A stretch of DNA of 29,366 bases from an uncultured Lachnospiraceae bacterium (GCA_948688495.1 CAPQSW010000015.1:23111-52476); one strand, 5' to 3'; positions 8,898 to 16,722 are shown, counted from the first letter of the stretch. The notes: a model not told the origin generated them from the sequence alone. Numbers and translations: made by a program.

Positions 8898-9941
8898 ATG
8901 GAGACATTAGCATTTGGAACAAACGAGCGTGGGGAAAAGGCGTCTTTGTATGTATTGGAGAATAAGAAGCACACGGTAATCAAGGTGTCTGATCACGGTG
9001 CGACACTGGTATCTGTGTTGATTCCGGACAAGAATGGTGTTGTGAGGGATGTTGTACTGGGCTATGATGAAGCAGCGGAGTATGACAGCCATACCTGTTA
9101 TTTTGGAGCAACAATCGGAAGGAACGGCAACCGTATTGACAAGGCGCAGATGATGATTGATGGTGAGTTGTGCAAGATTCCGGCGAATGAGAATGAGAAC
9201 AATCTTCACAGCGGACCGAATGGGTTTGACCGTGTAGTCTGGGAGGTAAAAGAGAGAACGGACAACAGTATTACATTTTTCCATCTCAGTACAGAGGAAG
9301 AACAGGGATTCCCAGGCAATTTGAAAGTGGAGGTAACTTATACCCTGACGGATGAGGACGCAGTGGAGATCAGCTACCGTGGAGAAGCAGACAAGACTAC
9401 AGTTATGAACTTTACCAACCATTCTTATTTCAATCTTGGCGGACATGACAGTGGTTCTGCCATGGACCAGAAGCTTCAGATTCTTGCGGAATCTTATAAC
9501 CCTGTGCGTGATTCCAAGTCGATTCCTACTGGTGAGATCGCGCCGGTAGAAGGTACGCCTATGGACTTTCGGACGATGAAGCCGATTGGCCAGGACATTG
9601 AGGCTGATTTTGAACAATTGAAATATACTGGCGGCTATGACCACAATTATGTACTCAGTGATAAGGCTGGCGAGATGAAAGTTATGGCGAATGCATATTG
9701 TGAGGAGACAGGAATTGCCATGGAAGCATCCACGGATTGTTGTGGTGTGCAGCTCTATGCCGGCAATTTTATTGGTGACCAGACCGGAAAGGGCGGTGCA
9801 GCCTATTGCAAACGCTGTGGATTCTGTCTGGAATCCCAGTTCTATCCAAACGCCATGAATCAGGAAAATGTTCCGTCTCCGATTGTAAAGGCTGGAGATG
9901 TGTTTACGACGAAGACAGTTTATCGTTTCTATGTGAAATAA
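8898..9941 (+). CDS. galM: Aldose 1-epimerase (galactose mutarotase)
   Basis: Cytoplasmic enzyme that interconverts alpha and beta anomers of aldoses, feeding the Leloir pathway. 347 residues, the usual length. Family residues are in place: NGNRI near 76-80, NNLHSG with H104, NHSYFNLGG with the catalytic acid H175, YDHNYVL with D248, and LESQFYPNA with the catalytic base E312. I chose the ATG at 8898 because AAGGAGG lies 10 nt upstream and family members begin just before this point; an in-frame ATG at 8829 would add 23 residues without family resemblance. Upstream, TTGTAA (8788-8793) and TATAAA (8809-8814), 15 nt apart, form a poor promoter candidate. A very strong terminator follows the gene, and no other galactose genes adjoin it. 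Confidence 0.93.
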   Translation: METLAFGTNERGEKASLYVLENKKHTVIKVSDHGATLVSVLIPDKNGVVRDVVLGYDEAAEYDSHTCYFGATIGRNGNRIDKAQMMIDGELCKIPANENENNLHSGPNGFDRVVWEVKERTDNSITFFHLSTEEEQGFPGNLKVEVTYTLTDEDAVEISYRGEADKTTVMNFTNHSYFNLGGHDSGSAMDQKLQILAESYNPVRDSKSIPTGEIAPVEGTPMDFRTMKPIGQDIEADFEQLKYTGGYDHNYVLSDKAGEMKVMANAYCEETGIAMEASTDCCGVQLYAGNFIGDQTGKGGAAYCKRCGFCLESQFYPNAMNQENVPSPIVKAGDVFTTKTVYRFYVK

Positions 9942-9984
9942 TATTTCGCTTGAAGTTTTCTGTAGCTGATAATAGGAGCAGGAG

Positions 9985-10024
9985 AGGATATTCCCAGGAT
10001 AGAAAAGCTGGGAATATCCTTTTT
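9985..10024 (+). terminator. Strong rho-independent terminator after galM
   Basis: AGGATATTCCCAG (9985-9997) and CTGGGAATATCCT (10008-10020) form a perfect 13-bp stem with a 10-nt loop, directly followed by TTTT. Confidence 0.95.
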
Positions 10025-10068
10025 GTCCGTAGATGTCTGGCGGACCATATGATAGGAAAGGGAAGAAT

Positions 10069-10572
10069 ATGAGGGAACAATTGACAAAAAGCGATATAAA
10101 AAAAATAGAAGAAGAAATTGAGTACCGGAAGCTGGTGGTGCGCAAGGAAGCCATAGAAGCGGTAAAAGAAGCCAGGGCACACGGGGATTTGAGTGAGAAT
10201 TTTGAGTATCATGCGGCAAAGAAGGATAAGAATAAGAATGAGAGCCGGATACGTTATCTGGAGCGTATGCTGAGGACGGCAGAGGTAGTGTCAGATGCCT
10301 CCAAAGAAGATGAAGTGGGAATAAACAATACAATTACCGTATATTTTGAGGAGGACGACGAGGAACAGACATTCCGTCTGGTAACATCAATACGTGGAAA
10401 TTCAATGAAGAATTTGATTAGCACAGAATCCCCCATAGGCAAAGCCGTTCTTCATCATAAGGTGGGAGATAGAATTGCTGTTAAAGTTAACGATAATTAC
10501 AGTTATTATATCGTGATTAAAAAAATAGAAAATACATCGGAAGACGAAAATGACAGTATACGGGGATATTAA
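10069..10572 (+). CDS. GreA/GreB-family transcription elongation factor
   Basis: 167 residues. Gre factors enter the secondary channel of RNA polymerase and stimulate transcript cleavage, rescuing backtracked complexes. The N-terminal coiled coil (about 1-75) carries the acidic tip ARAHGDLSEN, with D40 and E43, the pair that holds Mg2+ at the polymerase active site. The C-terminal FKBP-like domain (about 80-155) ends with the family pattern SPIGKAVLHHKVGD. The ATG at 10069 follows AGGAAAGGGA at normal spacing; the in-frame ATG at 10033 lies almost against the galM terminator and adds nothing conserved. It may be a second Gre copy rather than the main greA, because the C-terminal domain is divergent (inference). 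It ends tail to tail with the XRE gene, sharing 4 bp. Confidence 0.9.
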   Translation: MREQLTKSDIKKIEEEIEYRKLVVRKEAIEAVKEARAHGDLSENFEYHAAKKDKNKNESRIRYLERMLRTAEVVSDASKEDEVGINNTITVYFEEDDEEQTFRLVTSIRGNSMKNLISTESPIGKAVLHHKVGDRIAVKVNDNYSYYIVIKKIENTSEDENDSIRGY

Positions 10573-10913
10573 GGATTGTCCAAATCATCTCCGTGGAACA
10601 TGTGTGCCTGTTTAATCAGGTAATTCTGTTCCTGGGGTGAGAGTGTGCGGTAAGTGGATAAAAGATCGCTCTCCTTATCGTCATAGCACTCCGGGGAAAG
10701 AACCGGCTGCCGGATATCTGTAACACCCAGCAGATAATCCGTGGATACTCCGAAGAACTCTGCAAGCTGAATGAGAATTTTAAACTCAGGTTCTCTGCCA
10801 CGGCGCAGGTAGCCATTGAGAGTAGATGGTGCAATGTGTAATTTCAAAGCCAGCTGTCTTTGCGTAAGTCCGCGTTCCTCTAATAGATTTTCAAACCTGG
10901 TAGAAAATTTCAT
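10569..10913 (-). CDS. XRE-family helix-turn-helix regulator
   Basis: 114 residues. Residues about 5-62 form a Cro/C1-type DNA-binding domain: RFENLLEERGLTQRQLALKL, then APSTLNGYLRRGREP and LAEFFGVSTDYLLG. The C-terminal 45 residues are polar and helical, with no recognizable ligand or protease domain. GAGGG precedes the ATG at 10913. A TATAAT lies on the minus strand at 10972-10967 without a clear -35. The SDR gene upstream runs the same way with a 146-nt gap, so co-transcription is possible. Target unknown. The gene is convergent with the Gre factor, and both stop codons share TTAA. Confidence 0.88.
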   Translation of the reverse strand: MKFSTRFENLLEERGLTQRQLALKLHIAPSTLNGYLRRGREPEFKILIQLAEFFGVSTDYLLGVTDIRQPVLSPECYDDKESDLLSTYRTLSPQEQNYLIKQAHMFHGDDLDNP

Positions 10914-11059
10914 AAAATAACCCTCTTTTGTATAATAAAAATCTCTTTATGGGTATTTTACGAAATATTATATAGAATATGTTGGAAATAGCTGGAAAGC
11001 ATACTGCATTCGCAAATAGGAATTAATTATGGCTTTTAATATGGATGCTTAAGAAAAAT

Positions 11060-11794
11060 TTATTGCCAGCCACCGTCCAGAGTGATGATTTGTCCGGTCA
11101 GATACGAGGGGGAGTTTATAACAGAAAGTGCGAGCCGGGCGACTTCCTCGCTGCTGCCGAAACGTCCGGCCGGAATTTCTTCTATGAGTTCCATTCGTTC
11201 ATCCTGGGAAAAGCCCTGGTTCATTCTGGTATCAATTACGCCGCAGGCAATGGCATTGACAGAAATGCCGCTGGGGGCAAGCTCTTTGGCAAGCGCTTTC
11301 GTAAAAGAATTCACACCACCCTTGGAAGCGGAGTATGCCACTTCACAGGAAGCGCCGCTGTTTCCCCATACAGATGAAATATTTAAAATTCTGCCGGATT
11401 TATTGTGTACCATATCAGGGATCGCGCGCTTACAGCAACAGAACAGGGAGGTTAGGTTCGTTTCCATAATGTGATTCCACTCCTTTAGGCTCATATCCGA
11501 AAGAAGGCCGATATGGGAGATGCCGGCGTTATTTACCAGGATTGTGACAGAGCCAAGCTTTTTTTCAATTGTCTCAAAAGCAAGGTTTACAAAATTTTCA
11601 TCGCCCACATCGCCTGCCAGGGTAAGACAGGGGATGTGGAAGCGGTCTGTCAGTTCTTTGGCAAGTTGATTCAGTTCCGCAAGAGACTGCTTGCAGTTAA
11701 TGGCGAGTGAGAATCCTGCCCTGGCAAATTCTATTGCAATGGCGCGCCCGATTCCTCGGGAAGCGCCGGTGATGAAGGCAATTTCAGGTTTCAT
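11060..11794 (-). CDS. SDR-family 3-oxoacyl-ACP reductase-like oxidoreductase (FabG-like)
   Basis: 244 residues, classical short-chain dehydrogenase/reductase. The NAD(P)-binding TGASRGIG is at 9-16, NNAG at 88-91, and the catalytic tetrad is N113, S141, Y154 and K158 (YSASK), with the C-terminal family signature SPSYLTGQIITLDGG. FabG-type enzymes reduce 3-oxoacyl-ACP in fatty acid elongation. This copy stands alone, outside a fab cluster, so it could act on another ketone or sugar substrate (the YmfI group is similar). ATG start with AAGGAG about 10 nt upstream. Its promoter is back to back with that of hpf. Confidence 0.9.
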   Translation of the reverse strand: MKPEIAFITGASRGIGRAIAIEFARAGFSLAINCKQSLAELNQLAKELTDRFHIPCLTLAGDVGDENFVNLAFETIEKKLGSVTILVNNAGISHIGLLSDMSLKEWNHIMETNLTSLFCCCKRAIPDMVHNKSGRILNISSVWGNSGASCEVAYSASKGGVNSFTKALAKELAPSGISVNAIACGVIDTRMNQGFSQDERMELIEEIPAGRFGSSEEVARLALSVINSPSYLTGQIITLDGGWQ

Positions 11795-11839
11795 AATGTG
11801 ATGCTCCTTTTATTAGATGATGAGTGAACTTTTATAAAC

Positions 11840-11868
11840 ATCGTAGTCCCAGTATTTCAAAATGTCAA
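11840..11868 (-). promoter_or_regulatory. Promoter of the SDR gene
   Basis: Minus strand: TTGACA (11868-11863), 17-nt spacer, TACGAT (11845-11840). The -35 is perfect and the -10 matches four of six. The -35 boxes of this and the hpf promoter lie only 6 nt apart, so the two polymerases could not bind together easily. Confidence 0.6.
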
Positions 11869-11874
11869 GAAATC

Positions 11875-11903
11875 TTGCAGAGTTATCCGAATTATGATAT
11901 AAT
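11875..11903 (+). promoter_or_regulatory. Promoter of hpf
   Basis: TTGCAG (11875-11880), 17-nt spacer, TATAAT (11898-11903). About 35 nt upstream of the chosen hpf start. Confidence 0.7.
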
Positions 11904-11938
11904 TGAGCTCAAAATAAACAGCAAAGGGGTTGGAGACC

Positions 11939-12466
11939 ATGCGAATTACACTCAGCGGCAAAAATATTGAGGTAACAGAAGGATTAAGGCAGGCAGTAGA
12001 GGACAAGTTATCAAAATTAGAGAGGTATTTCACTCCTGAAACCGATATTATTGTAACATTGAGCGTGGAAAAGGAACGGCAGAAAATCGAGGTTACCATT
12101 CCGGTTAAGGGAAATATTATCCGCTCGGAGCAGGTAAGCAATGATATGTATGTATCAATAGATTTAGTGGAGGAAGTCATTGAGCGGCAGTTGAAGAAAT
12201 ATAAGAATAAGATCATTGACCAGAAGCAGTCGGCGCCGAATTTCCAGAAGGAATATATTGAAAAAGAGGTGGATGAGGATGATGAAGTTAAGATTATCCG
12301 CACCAAACGCTTTGATATCAAGCCAATGTATCCGGAAGATGCCTGCGTGCAGATGGAGCTGCTTGGACATAATTTCTTCGTATTTCTGAATGCTGAGACG
12401 GAAGAAGTAAATGTCGTTTATAAGAGAAAAGGAAATACTTACGGTCTGATTGAACCGGAATCCTAA
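11939..12466 (+). CDS. hpf: Long-form ribosome hibernation-promoting factor
   Basis: 175 residues. The N-terminal domain (1 to about 100) is the S30EA/RaiA fold (MRITLSGKNIEVTEGLRQ), which sits in the mRNA/tRNA channel of the 30S subunit. A charged linker leads to the C-terminal dimerization domain (about 118-175: IIRTKRFDIKPMYPEDACVQ, then GHNFFVF and YGLIEPE), which joins two 70S ribosomes into 100S particles in stationary phase or stress. The two-domain layout is the Firmicute long form. The ATG at 11939 is preferred over an in-frame TTG at 11930, because family members begin MRIT or similar and AAAGGGG/GGAG lie just upstream. It has its own promoter and a strong terminator, so it is monocistronic. 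Confidence 0.96.
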   Translation: MRITLSGKNIEVTEGLRQAVEDKLSKLERYFTPETDIIVTLSVEKERQKIEVTIPVKGNIIRSEQVSNDMYVSIDLVEEVIERQLKKYKNKIIDQKQSAPNFQKEYIEKEVDEDDEVKIIRTKRFDIKPMYPEDACVQMELLGHNFFVFLNAETEEVNVVYKRKGNTYGLIEPES

Positions 12467-12472
12467 GGACAA

Positions 12473-12501
12473 GCCCTCATCAACGATGAGGGCGCTTTTT
12501 T
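12473..12501 (+). terminator. Rho-independent terminator after hpf
   Basis: GCCCTCATC (12473-12481) and GATGAGGGC (12485-12493) form a perfect 9-bp stem with a 3-nt loop, followed by GC and six T's. Confidence 0.95.
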
Positions 12502-12573
12502 GCCAAATTTAATGATTACTTTGTCGCAGTTTCTTGCCACACACCATAAAATAGTATAAGATATACTGAGCAT

Positions 12574-12610
12574 CAGATAAATCTGCCGACTCTGGCAGAT
12601 TTTATCTGCC
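12574..12610. promoter_or_regulatory. Overlapping dyads upstream of ddl
   Basis: Three mutually exclusive pairings share one 37-nt stretch: CAGAT-AA-ATCTG (12574-12585); GGCAGAT-TTT-ATCTGCC (12594-12610); and a longer stem pairing 12575-12587 with 12594-12607, with one bulge. There is no T run, so it is not a plain terminator. It could be a tandem operator or a leader RNA with alternative folds. Upstream TATACT (12562-12567) and TATAAG (12555-12560) are possible -10 boxes, but neither has a well-spaced -35. Confidence 0.45.
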
Positions 12611-12690
12611 ATAAGTATAACTATGAATGTAAAAATGGCCGGGATCATGCAATATCGGAAAGCTGGCTGGGATTAAAGGAGGATTGCCAA

Positions 12691-13743
12691 ATGAATATTG
12701 TAGTATTGGCAGGGGGATTAAGCTCTGAAAGAGACGTATCTTTTGTTACGGGGAATAATGTGACTGCGGCATTGCGCAAGAATGGACATCAGGTGATATT
12801 GCTGGATGTATTTATGGGATATGGAGAGGAAGGTGAAGACCTCTCAGATGTGTTTGCGCATTCTGTTCAGGTTAGTGTTTCCGTATCAGGAATATCAAAG
12901 GAAGCCCCGGATCTTGATGCGGTAAAAAAGATGCGCAAAGACCAGAGCGATTGTTTCTTCGGACCGAATGTGATTGCCATGTGCCGAATGGCAGATATCG
13001 TTTTTTTGGCGCTTCATGGAGAAAATGGAGAGAATGGCAAGGTTCAGGCGACATTCGATTTGTATGGCATTAAATATACAGGAACAGGTTATCTCAGCAG
13101 TGCACTTGCTATGGACAAAGGGCTTTCCAAACGGCTGTTTACGGCAAACGGGATTCCGACCCCCACAGGGGTTTCCATGAATAAAGAAGACTGCCAGTGG
13201 GATTTTGAAGACACCAAACTGACGCTGCCCTGTGTTGTGAAGCCATGCTGCGGCGGTTCCAGTATAGGCGTATCCATTGTACAGACAAAGAAAGAATACA
13301 AAAAGGCGTTAGAGGAAGCCTTTCGCTGGGAGCAGGAAATTATAGTTGAAGATTATATTAAGGGCAGGGAGTTTTCCATTGCCGTTATTGACTATAAAGC
13401 GCTCCCCATTATTGAGATTGCGCCGCTGGAGGGATTCTACGATTATACAAATAAATATGCGGCGGGTTCCGCCGTCGAGACCTGTCCAGCCGACCTGCCG
13501 GAAGATATTGCGAAAGATATGCAGCGCTGTGCTGAAGATGTGGCCAGGGTGCTGGGGCTTGATACGTATTCCAGAATGGATTTCCTTTTGGATGAGGCAA
13601 ATCATTTCTACTGTCTTGAAGCAAATACTTTACCCGGCATGACGCCGACAAGTCTCATTCCCCAGGAGGCACAGGCTGTGGGAGTAAGCTTTGAACAGCT
13701 TTGTGAGAAAATTATCCAGATTTCCCTGGAGAAATACGTATAG
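12691..13743 (+). CDS. ddl: D-alanine--D-alanine ligase
   Basis: ATP-grasp enzyme that joins two D-alanines for the peptidoglycan stem peptide, in the cytoplasm. 350 residues, normal length. Visible motifs: GGLSSERDVS at 8-17 (E13 binds the first D-Ala), LHGENGENG at 109-117, VVKPCCGGSSIGVS at 182-195 (ATP-binding Lys and loop), YDYTNKY in the omega loop, and EANTLPGMTPTSL near the C-terminus. The Tyr-containing FYDYTNKY loop fits D-Ala-D-Ala rather than the D-lactate ligases of vancomycin-resistant strains. AAAGGAGG precedes the ATG. It is 23 nt upstream of murF, which joins the dipeptide it makes to the UDP-MurNAc-tripeptide, so the pair forms a functional operon. Confidence 0.96.
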   Translation: MNIVVLAGGLSSERDVSFVTGNNVTAALRKNGHQVILLDVFMGYGEEGEDLSDVFAHSVQVSVSVSGISKEAPDLDAVKKMRKDQSDCFFGPNVIAMCRMADIVFLALHGENGENGKVQATFDLYGIKYTGTGYLSSALAMDKGLSKRLFTANGIPTPTGVSMNKEDCQWDFEDTKLTLPCVVKPCCGGSSIGVSIVQTKKEYKKALEEAFRWEQEIIVEDYIKGREFSIAVIDYKALPIIEIAPLEGFYDYTNKYAAGSAVETCPADLPEDIAKDMQRCAEDVARVLGLDTYSRMDFLLDEANHFYCLEANTLPGMTPTSLIPQEAQAVGVSFEQLCEKIIQISLEKYV

Positions 13744-13766
13744 GCACAGCATAGACGGAGGGTATT

Positions 13767-15197
13767 ATGAGAAATATGACATTGGAACATATCGCACAGG
13801 CATGCGGGGGTATTTATACTGGCGATTCGACAAAAATGCAGACAGAGATTACAGGAGCTGTCACAGACAGCCGGAAGGTGGAGAAAGGCTGCCTTTTTAT
13901 CCCTATCAAGGGTGCAAGGGTGGACGCACACGATTTTATTCCAGAGGTGATAGAAAAAGGGGCGGCGGCCGTTCTTTCGGAGAAAGAGCTTATCGGTTGT
14001 ACAGTGCCTTATATCAGGGTAACATCCAGTGAGCAGGCATTGAAGGATATCGCAGAATATTACCGCAGCCAGCTTACGATTCCTATTATCGGAATTACCG
14101 GGAGTGTAGGGAAGACCAGTACAAAAGAAATGATAGCCTCTGTGCTTTCCAGGAAGTATACGGTGTTAAAGACAGAGGGAAACTTCAATAACGAAATTGG
14201 GCTTCCGTTGACGCTGCTGCGAATACGGGAGGAACATGAAGCGGCAGTTGTGGAGATGGGAATCTCTGATTTTGGAGAGATGCACCGGTTGGCGAAAATG
14301 GCAAAGCCGGATGTTTGTGTTATTACGAATATCGGAATCTGCCATTTGGAAAACTTAAAGACCAGGGACGGCATTTTACAGGCCAAAAGTGAGATTTTTG
14401 ATTATTTAGAACCAAATGGGCGTATTGTACTGAATGGGGAGGATGATAAGCTCTCCACAATCAAAGAGGTCTCTGGCGTCCGTCCGGTATTTTATGGATT
14501 TTTGCAGGAGGGGGAAGATCCTTGTGTTCGTAAAGAGATTTATGCAGATGAGATTCAAAACCTTGGGCTTAAGGGTGTGAAGGTGCAAATCCATACGCCA
14601 AAGGGTGCGATGCAGGTACACATTCCTATTCCTGGGGAACATAATGTATGCAACGCTATGGCTGCCGCTGCAGTGGGACTCTGTCTTGGAATGGACCTTT
14701 CAGAGATCAAAGAGGGAATTGACCACGCAAAAACTATTGGCGGACGCAGTAACCTTATGGAAATTGGGGAACTGCTTGTGATTGATGACTGCTACAATGC
14801 CAACCCGGTCTCTATGCGGGCATCCCTGGATGTTCTCAGTTATGGATTGGGACGGACGATTGCTGTATTGGGAGATATGGGGGAACTCGGTGAAAATGAA
14901 GATCACCTTCACTATGGTGTAGGTGCTTATGCGGCTGGAAAACAGATTGATACCATATTCTGTGCAGGTACGCGCTCCTTGCAGATGGCCAAGGGGGCCA
15001 GGGAATCAGGAGCGAAACGTGTATTTTATTATGAGACGCGGGAAGAAATGACTTCGCAGCTTCTTAAATACTTAAAGGACGGCGATACCGTTCTTGTTAA
15101 GGCTTCCCATTTCATGGAATATCCGAAGGTGGTAGAAGCAATCAAAGAAACGTATGGCAGCGGCACGCGCCGCGAAGCGCCGCCTGCTATATTGTAG
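13767..15197 (+). CDS. murF: UDP-N-acetylmuramoyl-tripeptide--D-alanyl-D-alanine ligase
   Basis: Adds D-Ala-D-Ala to UDP-MurNAc-tripeptide, completing the soluble peptidoglycan precursor. 476 residues, slightly longer than E. coli MurF. The N-terminal uridine-binding domain (1 to about 85) has VTDSRKVEKGCLFIPIKG. The central ATPase domain begins with the P-loop GITGSVGKTST at 109-119 and contains NNEIGLPLTLL. The C-terminal domain has DDCYNANPVSMRASLDVL and LGDMGELGE, both MurF-specific. GGAGGG lies 5 nt before the ATG. Translation probably follows ddl on one transcript. The 3' end overlaps the convergent acyltransferase gene by 11 bp. The last residues (GTRREAPPAIL) are encoded by a GC-rich stretch unlike the rest. 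Confidence 0.96.
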   Translation: MRNMTLEHIAQACGGIYTGDSTKMQTEITGAVTDSRKVEKGCLFIPIKGARVDAHDFIPEVIEKGAAAVLSEKELIGCTVPYIRVTSSEQALKDIAEYYRSQLTIPIIGITGSVGKTSTKEMIASVLSRKYTVLKTEGNFNNEIGLPLTLLRIREEHEAAVVEMGISDFGEMHRLAKMAKPDVCVITNIGICHLENLKTRDGILQAKSEIFDYLEPNGRIVLNGEDDKLSTIKEVSGVRPVFYGFLQEGEDPCVRKEIYADEIQNLGLKGVKVQIHTPKGAMQVHIPIPGEHNVCNAMAAAAVGLCLGMDLSEIKEGIDHAKTIGGRSNLMEIGELLVIDDCYNANPVSMRASLDVLSYGLGRTIAVLGDMGELGENEDHLHYGVGAYAAGKQIDTIFCAGTRSLQMAKGARESGAKRVFYYETREEMTSQLLKYLKDGDTVLVKASHFMEYPKVVEAIKETYGSGTRREAPPAIL

Positions 15198-15936
15198 GAA
15201 TGTTTTCCTGCTGGTGTTGCGCCAGCATTTCAGTAATCTTATCACGGGTGTAAGCGCCCAGAAATTTGCGTTGCTCCTTATCCAGATCTTTGATATAAAT
15301 CGGCTCGCCATATTCCACAATTACATGGCTTTTGCGCATATAGGGCATATGCTGTTCCCAGATGCTCTGGCTGTTTGTAATTGCAATTGGAATAATTGGA
15401 CAGCCGGTTTTTTCTGCTATTTTCATGCTGCCTTCCTTAAACGGCAGCAGACCTTCCTCCGGGTGTGGATTCCTGGTGCCCTCAGGGAAAATACAGATAG
15501 AAATCCCATTTTTTATATATTCTATTCCAGTGAGGATGGTCTTTAACCCTGCTTTTATATTGCTGCGGTCCAGGAACAGGCAGTAAAGCCGTTTCATCCA
15601 GACGGACAAAAGGGGAACTTTTTCAAGGAAATCTTTGGAGATATACCCAGTAAGCCCCGGACACCGTGAGTAAGTGATGATAATGTCAAAATAGCTCTGA
15701 TGGTTGGGGATATATAGTACTGCCTGGTCTTTCGGCACCCTGTCTTCCCCAATGACGGTCACTTTTGTTCCTGCAAGGAATAAAACCACGCGAAATGCCC
15801 ATTGTACAATGCGCAGGCTGCTAAGGTCTGCGGCATAGCTGTTAAATTTCTTGAATATCCATTCAAAAATCATAATTGGGATGGAGAGTATCAGAAAACA
15901 AATTAAAAAAAGAGCAACCAGAATTAGCCGTATCAT
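15187..15936 (-). CDS. plsC: 1-acyl-sn-glycerol-3-phosphate acyltransferase (PlsC-type)
   Basis: Membrane-bound acyltransferase of the second acylation step in phosphatidic acid synthesis. 249 residues, usual size. Residues 1-26 form an N-terminal membrane helix. The catalytic NHxxxxD motif is NHQSYFD (H79, D84); block III, FPEGTRN, is at 150-156 and binds the phosphate; VPLLSVWMKRL precedes the block II-like LDRSN. ATG start with GAGGT 8 nt upstream. Its 3' end overlaps murF tail to tail by 11 bp, with no terminator between them. The gene symbol is by family; several Lachnospiraceae carry more than one paralogue. Confidence 0.93.
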   Translation of the reverse strand: MIRLILVALFLICFLILSIPIMIFEWIFKKFNSYAADLSSLRIVQWAFRVVLFLAGTKVTVIGEDRVPKDQAVLYIPNHQSYFDIIITYSRCPGLTGYISKDFLEKVPLLSVWMKRLYCLFLDRSNIKAGLKTILTGIEYIKNGISICIFPEGTRNPHPEEGLLPFKEGSMKIAEKTGCPIIPIAITNSQSIWEQHMPYMRKSHVIVEYGEPIYIKDLDKEQRKFLGAYTRDKITEMLAQHQQENIPTI

Positions 15937-15965
15937 ATTTTTTACCTCATTTATCTTTTGCTCTT

Positions 15966-15994
15966 ATTATACAGAGGTATTTTAGAAAATACAA
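15966..15994 (-). promoter_or_regulatory. Promoter of the plsC-type gene
   Basis: Minus strand TTGTAT (15994-15989), 17-nt spacer, TATAAT (15971-15966), 30 nt before the start codon. Confidence 0.6.
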
Positions 15995-16055
15995 TCATAA
16001 ATATGGGAAAAAACTTATACAATTATGAAAAGAATGTATAAAAGGGCAAGGGATA

Positions 16056-16493
16056 ATGTTGATGGAAAAGAGAATTTTTTTGATGGGAAAGCGGATGTTA
16101 TGGATATGGTTTACAGTCCTTGTGATAAGTGCTGCCAGCGGGTGCGGTCTGGAGAAAATGGACGAGCAGAAACTTGAAGATTTGTCTTACACAATTTTGG
16201 AAGAAAAGGAGATTCCACAGGAATTTCTCGCTATTATAGAGGAAAAAAAAGAGCAGATTTTTAAGTTGACATACACGGATGAGGAAAACTTATATATTGC
16301 GGTGGGGTATGGTGTCCAGCAGACCGGCGGTTATAGTATTTCTGTTAATCAGTGCTATCTTACGGAAAATGCCATATATTTTGATACTACATTGATTGGG
16401 CCGTCCAAAGGCGAGCAGGTGAACGACGCGAAATCTTATCCCTATTTGGTAATTAAGACAAAATATCTTGAAAAAAACGTTGTTTTTGAGTAA
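16056..16493 (+). CDS. Small lipoprotein with PrcB-like C-terminal domain
   Basis: 145 residues. An N-terminal basic segment (EKRIFLMGKRM) and hydrophobic core lead to the lipobox ISAASGC, with C30 as the lipidated residue, so it should sit on the outer face of the membrane. The C-terminal part (about 80-145: GYGVQQTGGYSISVNQCYLT, then DTTLIGPSKGEQV and SYPYLVIKTKY) resembles the PrcB C-terminal domain first described in a Treponema protease complex. No protease gene adjoins, so its role here is unknown. The start could also be the in-frame ATG at 16062, because AAGGG is well spaced for it; the choice affects only two residues. Divergent from the acyltransferase; a terminator follows. Confidence 0.8.
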   Translation: MLMEKRIFLMGKRMLWIWFTVLVISAASGCGLEKMDEQKLEDLSYTILEEKEIPQEFLAIIEEKKEQIFKLTYTDEENLYIAVGYGVQQTGGYSISVNQCYLTENAIYFDTTLIGPSKGEQVNDAKSYPYLVIKTKYLEKNVVFE

Positions 16494-16560
16494 GAACGGC
16501 AATAGGAATCTGCTTATAAATGTGCTAAGATATAATTCGTGCAAAGGCAGAGATTAACTC

Positions 16561-16587
16561 AGGAGGAGAAAAACCGCCTCCTTTTTT
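16561..16587 (+). terminator. Rho-independent terminator after the lipoprotein gene
   Basis: AGGAGG (16561-16566) pairs with CCTCCT (16577-16582), 10-nt loop, followed by a run of T's to 16587. The stem is short but GC-rich. Confidence 0.75.
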
Positions 16588-16664
16588 CTCTTACCGGAAA
16601 ATTTAAATCAAATGGGTTTGGTCAAGCACAGAAAACGGAAATTTGCATAAAATAAGCTAACAGA

Positions 16665-16692
16665 TTTACAAATTGATAAAGTGTGTTATAAT
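16665..16692 (+). promoter_or_regulatory. murA promoter
   Basis: TTTACA (16665-16670), 16-nt spacer, TATAAT (16687-16692) with an extended -10 (TGT before TATAAT). The transcription start would fall near 16699, leaving a leader of about 80 nt. Confidence 0.75.
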
Positions 16693-16704
16693 GGTACATG
16701 GGTT

Positions 16705-16722
16705 TTGTCAAGAACTTGACAA
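16705..16722. promoter_or_regulatory. Perfect palindrome at the start of the murA leader
   Basis: TTGTCAAG-AA-CTTGACAA, an 8-2-8 perfect inverted repeat beginning about 6 nt after the predicted transcription start. The position suits a repressor operator. The 2-nt loop is too tight for a full RNA hairpin and no T tract follows, so it is not a terminator. Confidence 0.6.

Noticed and set aside
8907..10154. 415-codon open frame on the minus strand over galM
   Set aside because: Complement of a well-supported galM with all its motifs; the translation has no domain character and no ribosome site. Same for the minus frames at 2594-3697 and 1733-2470 over the lyase and 22798-23619 over citrate synthase.
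16511..16587. Possible tiny RNA: TATAAT at 16531 followed by the terminator at 16561
   Set aside because: No well-spaced -35, and the transcript would be about 45 nt; more simply the lipoprotein gene's terminator.
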